From Sva-07 sp963774765 (GTDB lineage: Bacteria; Actinomycetota; Acidimicrobiia; Acidimicrobiales; Ilumatobacteraceae): DNA of 64,000 nucleotides. Positions within the stretch are counted from its first letter, which is position 1. Each line of letters starts with the position of its first letter. The stretch is from contig CAVZGP010000031.1 in assembly GCA_963774765.1 (NCBI GenBank), forward strand, positions 372,001 to 436,000, given 5' to 3'. Positions 35,475-42,658 of this stretch are shown one piece after another. The position numbers and the translations under genes were made by a program. The notes below the pieces were generated by a model, which had not been told where the DNA came from, searched no databases, and worked only from the letters and a program-made list of their open reading frames with translations.

Positions 35475-35933
35475 TCACGTCGAGCGCCGTCGGCGACGTT
35501 CCGCCTGCCGGCGTTGCTCGCGGTTCGGAGCATTGGTCCGTACGGCCGGCGTGGACAGACCCTTCGTGGTCTCGAGCGGAGTGGTGCGCTCTTCCTGCAG
35601 CGCGTTCCGCTCGGCCCGGAGTGCCTCGATTTCGGAGCGGAGCCGAGTGTTCTCCTCATTGATCCATCCGAATCGAACTCGCTCGTGATCCAGTGCCTTC
35701 TGCGCTTCGCGTACCGATGCCTTCGAGAGCTTTGTCTCCCGCCGTAGGTCCTCGAGGGCGCACTCCAGTTCACGCACACGGTTCCACGCAAGCGCTGCAC
35801 CGTCGCCACCGTCGAGCGCCTCGTCGACGGTGGGCGGTTCCTCCCCTCCTCGCTGCCGCGCTCGGTACGCACGCACACGATCTGTGTCTGATCGCCACTT
35901 CCGTGGACGGCCGCCCTTCCCGACAACGGTCAC
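35475..35933 (-). CDS. Coiled-coil DNA-binding-like protein of the integrative element
   Basis: A 152-aa basic protein I cannot assign to a named family. Near the N-terminus is GRPRKWRSDTDRVRAYRARQR, an AT-hook-like, Arg-rich DNA-contact segment. Residues about 50-125 form a long heptad coiled coil (ELECALEDLRRETKLSKASVREAQKAL ... NEENTRLRSEIEALRAERNAL). The C-terminus is very basic. This resembles plasmid/element KfrA-like or nucleoid proteins in design. The start is GTG 35933; upstream the repeated TAACG words (35944-35958) may be its operator. Confidence 0.6.
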   Translation of the reverse strand: MTVVGKGGRPRKWRSDTDRVRAYRARQRGGEEPPTVDEALDGGDGAALAWNRVRELECALEDLRRETKLSKASVREAQKALDHERVRFGWINEENTRLRSEIEALRAERNALQEERTTPLETTKGLSTPAVRTNAPNREQRRQAERRRRRST

Positions 35934-36112
35934 GGGACCGATGGTAACGAAACGTAACGGAACCGTGCACCAACCGGGTACTACTCTGTGAGGGAGCTGC
36001 TGGCTGGAACCGCAGTGATTATGCAGTGGGTCGATCGAGCCAAGAGGTCCCACAGTTCGCCGGTTCTGTGGGTGTGGCCGGGTCTGTTGCGAACGCGATC
36101 ACCGGGCGGTCC

Positions 36113-36138
36113 TGACCATTTGGGATAGCATATGGTCA
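36113..36138 (+). promoter_or_regulatory. Palindromic operator/promoter of the mazEF-like module
   Basis: TGACCAT (36113-36119) and ATGGTCA (36132-36138) form a perfect 7-bp inverted repeat with a 12-bp spacer that contains a TAGCAT -10 hexamer (36126-36131). Transcription would begin at about the antitoxin ATG (36138), suggesting a leaderless message with antitoxin autoregulation. Confidence 0.6.
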
Positions 36139-36383
36139 TGGCCCGCCGAGAAGTTCTTGTCCAACTCGACGACGACCTGGTCGCACGGCTCGATCAGCTT
36201 GCGGAGCAGCTCGGAACGAACCGGTCCGAGTTGCTTCGCAGGGGCGCCACCGCGGTGATCACCGCCGAAGAACTCGCAACAGCTGACCGAGAGCTCGTCG
36301 CGGGGTACCAGCGTCAGCCGCCCGACCCTGCACTCGTGCAGTCGGCGCGCCGTCTCGCGGCCCGGACCGCGCCGGCGTGGTAG
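36138..36383 (+). CDS. Ribbon-helix-helix antitoxin
   Basis: An 81-aa antitoxin of the CopG/MazE-like ribbon-helix-helix type: beta-strand REVLVQLDDDLV, helix ARLDQLAEQLG, then TNRSELLRRGATAVI, followed by a C-terminal arm (ELVAGYQRQPPDPALVQSARR) that would wrap the toxin. ATG 36138 is taken; ATG 36132, within the operator, is in frame. The stop lies inside the toxin's first codons (7-bp overlap), the standard toxin-antitoxin coupling. Confidence 0.82.
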   Translation: MARREVLVQLDDDLVARLDQLAEQLGTNRSELLRRGATAVITAEELATADRELVAGYQRQPPDPALVQSARRLAARTAPAW

Positions 36384-36700
36384 CTCGAAACGACATCATC
36401 TGGGCCGATCTCGGGCCTCCCGCTGGACGCCGGCCCGTCTGCATTCTCACCCGTGATGCCGCGATCGCAGTGCTGAGCTCGGTCACGTGCGCACCGATCA
36501 CCCGGACGATCCGTGGTATCCGCACCGAGGTCGAGGTCGGTCCCGAGCAAGGACTGCCCGAGCGCGGCGTCATCACTTGCGACAACGTCATCACGGTGCC
36601 GATCGAAGATCTTGACGATGAACCAGTCGGTCGCCTCGACGAGGTCACGCGGGCGGCACTCGACATCGCGCTGCGGTTCGCGTTGGACATCGTCTACTGA
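36377..36700 (+). CDS. MazF/PemK-family endoribonuclease toxin
   Basis: A 107-aa toxin with the MazF fold: ARNDIIWADLGPPAGRRPVCILTRD (strands 1-2), SVTCAPITRTIRGIRTEVEVGPEQGL, and CDNVITVPIEDL, followed by LDEVTRAALDIALRFALDI. MazF enzymes cut mRNA at short sequences; the recognition motif is unknown here. It starts at GTG 36377, overlapping the antitoxin. The module lies inside the element adjacent to tRNA-Glu, where such modules stabilise mobile DNA. Confidence 0.85.
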   Translation: MVARNDIIWADLGPPAGRRPVCILTRDAAIAVLSSVTCAPITRTIRGIRTEVEVGPEQGLPERGVITCDNVITVPIEDLDDEPVGRLDEVTRAALDIALRFALDIVY

Positions 36701-36823
36701 GACCCGCCGTCAGGCGAGACAGTATCGAGCACTTGCGGCACACAGTGCGCCGGTACGCGAGCGGGCAGCCGATGGAACCGGTTGAGCGAAGTGTGCGCCT
36801 GATCCGTCGAACCCGAGGGCGGG

Positions 36824-37084
36824 CTACGCCGAGATCTTGGCGGCGTACTTGCGCTGGGCGGCTTGTTTGGACACGCCGAGCATCGCCCCGATCTCAGACC
36901 AGGAACGGTCCGCGTTGCGCGCATCGCGGATGGCATCGAGCAACGCCGTGTCGACGTCGTCTCGCTGCTCCACGAGTTCTGCAATGGTCCGAAGCGCTGC
37001 CGTGTTCGCCTCGACTAGATCGTCGGCGTCGACGTCGTCGGCCCAGCGCTCGAGCGCGTCCGCGCGCTGTGCACGTGTCGTCAT
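36824..37084 (-). CDS. Helix-turn-helix antitoxin-like protein
   Basis: An 86-aa protein: a helical N-terminus (AQRADALERWADDVDADDLVEANTAALRTIAELVEQ), then a C-terminal HTH, RSWSEIGAMLGVSKQAAQRKY. ATG 37084 overlaps the upstream gene's TGA (ATGA), so it is translated by coupling to it. In several actinobacterial pairs an HTH protein of this shape is the antitoxin for the BrnT-like partner upstream. It converges on mazF; the 123 bp between them hold nothing recognisable. Confidence 0.72.
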   Translation of the reverse strand: MTTRAQRADALERWADDVDADDLVEANTAALRTIAELVEQRDDVDTALLDAIRDARNADRSWSEIGAMLGVSKQAAQRKYAAKISA

Positions 37085-37317
37085 GGTGTCCACCAGCCTT
37101 TCAGGAACTTGGATCGGGCCGGCATTGCATGGATGATCGCAACGCCGTCGGCATCATCGACAACACCGACCTCCACCGGTCCACCGTTCGCCGACGGGCC
37201 GATGAACATCGTGACGTCGGGATCATCGGTTTCGAAGCCTCGCCAATGGTGTCGCAGTGCGTGAAGCATGTCGTCATCGGAGACACCGTGCTTGCGGGTG
37301 CTCGCCTCGATGTCCAC
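37081..37317 (-). CDS. Toxin-like partner of the HTH antitoxin (BrnT/DUF4258-like)
   Basis: A 78-aa protein: STRKHGVSDDDMLHALRHHWRGF, a DPDVTMFIGPSANGGPVEVGVVDDADGVAIIHAMPARSKFL beta-sheet core. The H-x-V-x-x-x-D-x-x-x-A helix followed by beta-strands ending HAMPAR is typical of RelE/BrnT-like toxins. The GTG start (37317) sits at the predicted transcription start, so the message looks leaderless. Function by analogy only. Confidence 0.65.
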   Translation of the reverse strand: MDIEASTRKHGVSDDDMLHALRHHWRGFETDDPDVTMFIGPSANGGPVEVGVVDDADGVAIIHAMPARSKFLKGWWTP

Positions 37318-37323
37318 CTGGTC

Positions 37324-37369
37324 AGGCTACGCATTGGCTAGACCATCGTCAACATCTGTTGACGATGGT
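37324..37369 (-). promoter_or_regulatory. Promoter with 13-bp palindromic operator for the second toxin-antitoxin pair
   Basis: ACCATCGTCAACA (37342-37354) and TGTTGACGATGGT (37357-37369) are perfect inverted repeats separated by two bases. On the minus strand TTGACG (37352-37347) lies inside the palindrome and is followed after 17 bp by TAGCCT (37329-37324), so a bound repressor would cover the -35 box. Confidence 0.7.
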
Positions 37370-37465
37370 TGCTGAAGTGTTGCGATCGGCCCGCACATCG
37401 CGCCGGCGATGCAGCGCGTGGGCGTCCTCCTTGCTCCGGGATTATCGCTCGGGCGCGATGGGTGC

Positions 37466-37915
37466 TCATCGACGGCGCTCTCGCGAAGCAGTGAGCCTCG
37501 GTGATGGTGTGGCGGGTGCCGAAGGGGTTCGCAAGAGCCGTATCTGGGTGATGGCGAACGTTCCGACGATGGCCGCGATGATTCCGATGATGACGGCACC
37601 GCTGCTCGAGTACCAGCCCGCGATGATGGTCGCGATCGACGCGGCGACCCAGCCGCCGTCGGCCATGCTGACTGCCGGCACCCATCGGCGGAGATTCTGC
37701 TCGTTCGAGTGCGAGAGCGCGATGACGGCGAGGGCGAACGCGACGAGGCCGGCACCGACGACACGAACCCAGCCCGAATTCGCGGTGTCGAGCCACTCGT
37801 CGACACGCGCACCAGCGACCAGTGCGGTCAGCCCGGCGAGCCCTGACGTGGTGGCGTTGGCGGTGAGGACGAAGCGGAGTTTCGTGATCGGATCGGTGTT
37901 GGCAGAGAATTCCAT
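37466..37915 (-). CDS. Four-helix integral membrane protein, unknown function
   Basis: A 149-aa protein with four hydrophobic segments (about 14-34, 50-68, 84-103, 106-126): LRFVLTANATTSGLAGLTALVAG, WVRVVGAGLVAFALAVIAL, GGWVAASIATIIAGWY, AVIIGIIAAIVGTFAITQI. It ends in a basic Pro/Arg tail. I do not recognise a named family. It is divergent from the XRE regulator gene, 85 bp away, and is a plausible regulatory target of it. Confidence 0.7.
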   Translation of the reverse strand: MEFSANTDPITKLRFVLTANATTSGLAGLTALVAGARVDEWLDTANSGWVRVVGAGLVAFALAVIALSHSNEQNLRRWVPAVSMADGGWVAASIATIIAGWYSSSGAVIIGIIAAIVGTFAITQIRLLRTPSAPATPSPRLTASRERRR

Positions 37916-37948
37916 GAGTCGATCGTGACGACCGAGCAGTCAGGATTC

Positions 37949-37969
37949 CATGACGTGTTGGGTCATGGC
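37949..37969. promoter_or_regulatory. Inverted repeat between divergent membrane-protein and XRE genes
   Basis: CCATGAC (37949-37955) and GTCATGG (37963-37969) with a 7-bp spacer lie midway between the two divergent starts. A related TGACCC-AAC-GGGTCA repeat lies at 38817-38831 at the end of the XRE gene. Both are candidate sites for the XRE regulator. Confidence 0.5.
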
Positions 37970-38000
37970 TCTCAGGATGAGGCTTCCTACGCTTGGCATC

Positions 38001-38819
38001 ATGTCCCGACCGACGGATCTCCATGCAGGAACCTTGTTGCGGCATTGGCGGTCGGTGCGCCGACTGAGCCAGCTCGACGTTTCGAGCCGGACGGGCGTGT
38101 CGACGCGGCATCTGTCGTGTGTAGAGACCGGTCGGGCCAAGCCGAGCCGCGAGCTGCTGCTGTACCTGGCGGACGAATTCGAGATGCCCAAACGCGCCGT
38201 CAACGACATGCTGCTCGCGGCCGGGTTCGCTCCGGTGTTCAGCGAGTACTCGCTCGACGACGACGCGCTGGCTGCAGCTCGTGACGTGATCAGACTGGTG
38301 CTCGACGGCAACGATCCGAACCCGACGACGGTGATCGACACACGCTGGAATGTTGTCGATGCCAACACTGCCGCGTTCTGGTTCACCGCCGGTGTCGACC
38401 CGGCGCTGCTCACGCAACAGTTGAACGTGGCCCGCTTGAGCCTGCACCCAGACGGGCTCGCGTCACGGGTGACGAACTTCGACGAGTACGCCGGCCAGCT
38501 GCTGCGTCACATGCGCCACGTGCTCGTGCTCACCCAGGACGACGAACTCCGAGCCTTGATCGACGAGTGCGAGACCTACGCCCCGACGGCTGCTCGCACC
38601 ATACCCACAGCCCCGGACGTCGTGCTGCCCCTGAGGATCCTCATCGATGGTGTCGAGCTGTCGTTCCTGTCGACCGTGACCACCTTCGGCACCGCCCAGG
38701 ACGTGACGTTGTCGGAGCTGTCGATCGAGACGCTCTACCCGGCCGATCAAACCACCCGGGACATCCTGGCGGCGCGGCCATGGATCGATCGTGCGCCCGA
38801 TCTTTCCGCAGCTGTTTGA
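38001..38819 (+). CDS. XRE-family regulator with MmyB-like ligand-binding domain
   Basis: A 272-aa regulator. N-terminal HTH at about 11-65: LLRHWRSVRRLSQLDVSSRTGVSTRHLSCVETGRAKPSRELL. The C-terminal two-thirds has the MmyB-type sensory domain: VIDTRWNVVDANTAAFWF, LNVARLSLHPDGLASRV, and PLRILIDGVELSFLSTVTTFGTAQDVTLSELSIETLYPAD, closing with a WIDRA tail. Such domains bind fatty-acid-like ligands, and the regulators usually control a neighbouring oxidoreductase or SnoaL-like gene, both of which follow here. ATG 38001 is preferred over ATG 37950. Confidence 0.85.
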   Translation: MSRPTDLHAGTLLRHWRSVRRLSQLDVSSRTGVSTRHLSCVETGRAKPSRELLLYLADEFEMPKRAVNDMLLAAGFAPVFSEYSLDDDALAAARDVIRLVLDGNDPNPTTVIDTRWNVVDANTAAFWFTAGVDPALLTQQLNVARLSLHPDGLASRVTNFDEYAGQLLRHMRHVLVLTQDDELRALIDECETYAPTAARTIPTAPDVVLPLRILIDGVELSFLSTVTTFGTAQDVTLSELSIETLYPADQTTRDILAARPWIDRAPDLSAAV

Positions 38820-38858
38820 CCCAACGGGTCATCGCTTTGCGTCACGAGTTGCTCGACC

Positions 38859-39263
38859 ATGGCACACGTGAGCAACACGACTGACCCCATCACCACTACC
38901 GACCTGCAGACCGTGATCGACGGTTACTTCGAGTGCTGGAACGCGACCAGCGACACCGCTCGCGGCGACGCGATTCGTCGAACCTGGGCACCGGACGCGC
39001 AGTCCATCGACCCGATCGCCGAGGTCACTGGCCACGAGCAGCTGACGGCGATGTTCGCCCGTTTCCACGCCACCTACCCGGGAAGCTCGTTCCGTCAGAA
39101 GGGCGGCGTCGACGCCCATCACAACCTGGTGCGGTGGGGCTGGGAGATGATCGGCGCCGACGGCGTCGTCACCCTCGACGGCCTCGACGTTGCAGTCATC
39201 GACGACGGCCGGATCGTGCACCTCGCCGGGTTCTTCGGCTACGACCAGCCAGCCGCGCCGTGA
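38859..39263 (+). CDS. SnoaL/NTF2-like protein
   Basis: A 134-aa small cone-shaped-fold protein: LQTVIDGYFECWNATSDTAR, RRTWAPDAQSIDPIAEVTGHEQLTAMFARFHATYPG, and a beta-sheet NLVRWGWEMIGADG, LDVAVIDDGRIVHLAGFFGYD. These form the NTF2/SnoaL pocket, used by isomerases, hydratases or simple ligand binders. It follows the XRE regulator and precedes a luciferase-like oxidoreductase; the three probably form a regulated unit. Confidence 0.82.
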   Translation: MAHVSNTTDPITTTDLQTVIDGYFECWNATSDTARGDAIRRTWAPDAQSIDPIAEVTGHEQLTAMFARFHATYPGSSFRQKGGVDAHHNLVRWGWEMIGADGVVTLDGLDVAVIDDGRIVHLAGFFGYDQPAAP

Positions 39264-39289
39264 ACTCGACGAAGGACGGCGACGCTGGA

Positions 39290-40288
39290 ATGAAGATCGG
39301 CGTGATGATCTTCGCGACCGACCAAACGATGCCGATGCATCGTCTCGCACCCGAAGTCGAAGCACGCGGGTTCGACTCGCTCTGGGTCACCGAGAAGACC
39401 CATGTCCCGGTGTCACGTGCGACGCCGTGGCCCGGTGGTGAACTTCCCGAGTGGTACCGACGCACCTGCGACCCGTTCGTCGCGCTCGCCGCAGCTGCCG
39501 CAACGACGACCCGACTGCGAATCGGGACCGGCGTGGCGTTACTTGCCCTGCGTGACCCGGTCATCGCAGCCAAGACGATCGCCACACTCGACTGGCAGTC
39601 CGCAGGACGGCTCGAGCTCGGTGTCGGCTACGGGTGGAACCGGGAGGAGTGCGCAACGCACGGCGTCGATCTCGACACCGTGCGCCCCCGACTGATCGAC
39701 CACCTTGCCCTCATGCGTGAGCTCTGGACCGACGACGAGGGCGCCTATCGCGGCGACTATTGCGCGGTCGAGCCGTCGTGGTCGTGGCCCAAGCCCGTCC
39801 AGCAGCCCTCCCCGCCGATCCACGTCGGCGCACGCGCCACCAGCGACGTGTTCGATGACATCGCCACCTGGGCCGACGGTTGGCTCCCGATCGAAGGCCA
39901 CGGCGACGTCATCGACCACCTTCCCCGACTCCGCAACGCCTTCGAACAACACGACCGAGACCCCGAGACCGCAATCGTGACCGTGTACTCGTCCCAGGGC
40001 GATTCACTCGGGTCGAGTGGTGCTGCTCGGGTGCGCGGCAGAGCGACGTCGACGAAACCGCGAGCCAGCACGTCGAGACCGCCGACGGACCGAGCACGTC
40101 GACGTGAACGCGCATGGGTGCTCGCGTTGGAAGGTGGCTGTCGTCGCTGCTCAACGGATCAGCGACGTGGAGTCGGAGATCCCGATGGTCGGGCCGTACC
40201 CGAGCGGACTCTCGTCGGCGGATCCCGGGATACGCGCTCGTGTTGTGTGCGCGTCGCCGGAACCTCGAGTTCGCAGGTTTGCCGGTAG
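39290..40288 (+). CDS. Luciferase-like (LLM) F420-dependent oxidoreductase with aberrant C-terminus
   Basis: Residues 1-235 are a normal LLM-family barrel: KIGVMIFATDQTMP, FDSLWVTEKTH, LRIGTGVALLALRDP, TLDWQSAGRLELGVGYGWNREE, PPIHVGARATSDVFDDIATWADGWLPIEG. After VTVYSSQGD (about 40005) the frame becomes Arg/Ser-rich and unlike the family. A different frame around 40010-40107 (TRVEW ... SDVDETASQHVETADG) looks more like the expected last strand and helix. A frameshift near 40000 is therefore likely, with the true stop near 40107, just inside the 95-bp repeat that starts at 40104. Family firm, C-terminal boundary uncertain. Confidence 0.72.
   Translation: MKIGVMIFATDQTMPMHRLAPEVEARGFDSLWVTEKTHVPVSRATPWPGGELPEWYRRTCDPFVALAAAAATTTRLRIGTGVALLALRDPVIAAKTIATLDWQSAGRLELGVGYGWNREECATHGVDLDTVRPRLIDHLALMRELWTDDEGAYRGDYCAVEPSWSWPKPVQQPSPPIHVGARATSDVFDDIATWADGWLPIEGHGDVIDHLPRLRNAFEQHDRDPETAIVTVYSSQGDSLGSSGAARVRGRATSTKPRASTSRPPTDRARRRERAWVLALEGGCRRCSTDQRRGVGDPDGRAVPERTLVGGSRDTRSCCVRVAGTSSSQVCR
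40104..40198 (+). repeat. 95-bp dispersed repeat, copy A
   Basis: This segment begins GTGAACGCGCAT and ends GGGCCGTA. It matches 44411-44501 over its whole length at roughly 80-85 percent identity by eye, with a 4-bp gap. A CGTTG...CAACG stem is kept in both copies. Both copies lie just after the 3' end of a plus-strand gene (here the luciferase-like gene). Confidence 0.7.
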
Positions 40289-40338
40289 AGCGCGTCTGTG
40301 GTCGGTGCGGTCGACCTCTGAGGCTGGAGCAAGGATGA

Positions 40339-40872
40339 CTACTGGCTGATGGTTTCGAGGATTCCGAGAAGGTCGTTTGCGTGTTCCTCTTCCATGGCGA
40401 GGATGTCTTCCAGCATTCGCCTGGTGGTCGGGTCGTTGGATCCCAGCCAGGTGATGATCTCGCTGTAGCTCTCGATGGCGACCCGTTCGGCGACCAAGTC
40501 CTCCCGCACCATCTCGAGCAGCTCCAGGCTCGCGTCGTATTCGGCGTGAGAACGGGTCGCCAAACCTTCGGGATCGAAGTTCGGTTCGCCCTGCAACTGT
40601 GTGATCCGCAACGCGATCTGATCGGCATGCATCTGCTCTTCGTTGGCGTGCTCGAGGAACTCCGCAGCGACAGGTCCAGCGTTGAGACCCGTTGCGGTGA
40701 AGTAATGCCGCTTGTAGCGCAGGATGCACACGAGTTCGGTGGCGAGCGCTTCGTTGAGTACCGCGATCACCCGTTCTCGATCGGCGCCGTACGCCGAGGT
40801 GATCGGGCCCTGTTCGATGTTGGCCCGCGCTCGTTTGCGCAGCGTTTCCACGTCGGTCAGGAAGTCAGCCAT
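40339..40872 (-). CDS. Bacterioferritin-like diiron protein
   Basis: A 177-aa four-helix ferritin-superfamily protein. Diiron ligands are visible: Glu in LNEALATELVCILRYKRHY (helix A), EEQMHADQIALRI (E-x-x-H, helix B), a Glu in VAERVAIESYSEII (helix C), and EEEHANDLL (E-x-x-H, helix D). It likely oxidises and stores iron or protects DNA from peroxide. AAGGAG is eight bases upstream of ATG 40872. It heads a cluster with a second ferritin-like protein, a metal transporter and a peroxiredoxin. Confidence 0.87.
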   Translation of the reverse strand: MADFLTDVETLRKRARANIEQGPITSAYGADRERVIAVLNEALATELVCILRYKRHYFTATGLNAGPVAAEFLEHANEEQMHADQIALRITQLQGEPNFDPEGLATRSHAEYDASLELLEMVREDLVAERVAIESYSEIITWLGSNDPTTRRMLEDILAMEEEHANDLLGILETISQ

Positions 40873-41005
40873 AGGTTCTCCTTGTCGAGGTTGCAGGTGC
40901 CGGAGCACCTTCGGGTCCGTCGTGGATCGTGACACACCCACGTCACCGCCCGCGCCTGGCGCCGGGTCCCGGCTCCGAGGCGTCTGTGGATGAGTCGTGC
41001 TCTGG

Positions 41006-41425
41006 TCATCGAGGACTCGACGAGCGCCGGGGTTTGACGTCGAGGATCGGGGTGCCGTCGATCGCTTCCATGTCACGCACGAGGACTCGTGTGCCGTGTA
41101 TGGAGACGATCTCGACAGGATGGAGACCGATCGGATTCGGCCGATCCGGGGACCGGGTGCTGAAGACGCCGCGCTCGGCCTGGCCCGCATCGCCGCGCGG
41201 GTGCACGGTGAGAACGTCTCTGCGACCCCGATCCAGCCACGTCAACACCAGGATCTCCATGCCCGCCCGGAGGTCCCGAAGGCCGGCCGCAACGTTGGGA
41301 TCGAAGACGAGCCAGGCCTCGGGTGCCCCTTCGTCGCCCTGTTTCGGCGCCACAGCGAGGTCCTCGAGCGATGATTCGACGCGACCTATGGGGCGAACGA
41401 TGACCGGTTCGCCCGCCGTGGTCAC
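41006..41425 (-). CDS. trmO: tRNA N6-methyltransferase TrmO-like (TsaA/VirR superfamily)
   Basis: TrmO methylates N6-threonylcarbamoyl-A37 of tRNA using SAM. The 139-aa product carries VIVRPIGRVESS at the start, GVFSTRSPDRPNPIGLHPVEI (the family signature) in the middle, and VRDMEAIDGTPILDVKP at the end, which together form the beta-barrel SAM site. It is shorter than the E. coli protein because the C-terminal extension is missing, as in many bacterial homologues. Its ATG overlaps the DUF2202 gene stop by 4 bp. Confidence 0.85.
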   Translation of the reverse strand: MTTAGEPVIVRPIGRVESSLEDLAVAPKQGDEGAPEAWLVFDPNVAAGLRDLRAGMEILVLTWLDRGRRDVLTVHPRGDAGQAERGVFSTRSPDRPNPIGLHPVEIVSIHGTRVLVRDMEAIDGTPILDVKPRRSSSPR

Positions 41426-41934
41426 GACGGTTGGTCCGATCCGCCGCGGTACCGACGGCGTCTGGGGCGACCTCCCTCGCCGCCGAGGTCGGGTGGGTTG
41501 TCTCGGTTCGCGCAGCGTCGAAACGCTTCGAGGTGGTTCTCCTGTGAGGCTCGGCGGAGGTTTTCGAACACCTCGACGATGTCGGCGTGACTCGCGGCTT
41601 CGATCAAGCGGTCGTACATCGTCGCGTTGTCGATCTCACCTTCGACTCCGGCAAGACAGGCCTCGTGGAGCGACGAGAAACGCGGCACCGTGTCGGCACC
41701 CAAGTCGTCAGGCACTGCAACGCCATAGTGCTCGAAGAGCGAACGGAGCGCGTTCGCGTGTCGGCGCTCGGCCTCCACGATGTTGACGAAAGGCCGAATC
41801 GCACCGAAATCGGCGATCACCTGCTCGTAGGTGGCGATGGCCCTGAGCTCGTCGTCGAGGGCTTCGCACAGCGCGGCCACCTCCGCGGCGCTCAAGGCAC
41901 GATCCGATGAGCCCATACCGATGACCGTAGCCAT
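41422..41934 (-). CDS. DUF2202 ferritin-like protein
   Basis: A 170-aa protein with the DUF2202 pattern: ALCEALDDELRAIATYEQVIADFGAIRPFVNIVEAERRHANALRSLFEHYGV and SLHEACLAGVEGEIDNATMYDRLI, then FENLRRASQENHLEAFRRC. The Glu and His positions (DDELRA, EAERRH, EGEIDN, ENHLEA) give a ferritin-like diiron site. The C-terminus is Arg/Gly-rich. ATG 41916 is a possible shorter start. It is coupled to trmO and lies next to the bacterioferritin-like gene. Function of the family is not established. Confidence 0.82.
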   Translation of the reverse strand: MATVIGMGSSDRALSAAEVAALCEALDDELRAIATYEQVIADFGAIRPFVNIVEAERRHANALRSLFEHYGVAVPDDLGADTVPRFSSLHEACLAGVEGEIDNATMYDRLIEAASHADIVEVFENLRRASQENHLEAFRRCANRDNPPDLGGEGGRPRRRRYRGGSDQPS

Positions 41935-42079
41935 CGCCCCGAACCGTCCTCAGGGCCCAAAGTCATGTGTTCGCAGGCCGATGGCGGCGACGGCGAACCA
42001 TCGCGGGCCGTTCGACTCTGCCGCAGAGTCGACCCCTCGGCAACAATCGAAGCGAACGTTCAACGCGTGAGGAGCACAG

Positions 42080-42622
42080 ATGAACACCGAGGAACTCGAC
42101 GCCCATCGCGGCCACGATCACATCGCCGCGGTCTTCGCCGACCGGATTGCCGCAGAGCACGCTGTCGCGGGTCTGCGTGCCGTGGGTCTCGGCAGCGAAC
42201 GTCTCGGTGTGGTCGTTCACGACGACAACCCGGTCGACTTCGAACACGACGCGGACGCCGAAATGCTGCACGACGCCAAGGTCGGAGTTGAGGCGGGAGC
42301 CCCACTCGGCGCGCTCGCAGGCCTTGCGATTGGCGCCCTCGCCGCGACGGGTATCGGAGTCATCGGCGTCGGCGGCCTGCTCGCACTTGCCGGCGCATCG
42401 GCGATGTGGGGCGCCATGTTGGGCGGTTACATCGGCACTACAGTTGGTGCCGTCAGCTGGGATGAGCACGAGGACTTCCGCTACCTCGCTCTCGAGCCCG
42501 GCGAAGTCCTCCTCGTCGTCTGCAGCCACGATCAGCCTGACGTCGTACGTGGAGTGTTGACCGACACCGGCGGACGGCTGATCCCCGTGGAGAAGGGGCC
42601 GAGCGAACAATCCACCTGTTGA
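42080..42622 (+). CDS. Glycine-zipper membrane protein, general-stress-like
   Basis: A 180-aa protein: an N-terminal ferredoxin-like domain (HIAAVFADRIAAEHAVAGLRAVGLGSERLGVVVHDDN), then a Gly/Ala-rich hairpin of two membrane-associating helices (APLGALAGLAIGALAATGIGVIGVGGLLALAG ... GAMLGGYIGTTVGAV) with glycine-zipper spacing, then another alpha/beta part (VLLVVCSHDQPDVVRGVLTDTGG). The design resembles general stress proteins of the YflT/DUF1269 kind. GAGGAG precedes the ATG. Function unknown. Confidence 0.72.
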   Translation: MNTEELDAHRGHDHIAAVFADRIAAEHAVAGLRAVGLGSERLGVVVHDDNPVDFEHDADAEMLHDAKVGVEAGAPLGALAGLAIGALAATGIGVIGVGGLLALAGASAMWGAMLGGYIGTTVGAVSWDEHEDFRYLALEPGEVLLVVCSHDQPDVVRGVLTDTGGRLIPVEKGPSEQSTC

Positions 42623-42658
42623 CCTCATCGGATTCCGAGCACGACCCGCAGCCATGTG

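Noticed and set aside
33577..37915. A complete prophage or conjugative element
   Set aside because: No structural, packaging, replication or transfer genes, and no second att site was found in the window; only a small remnant is supported.
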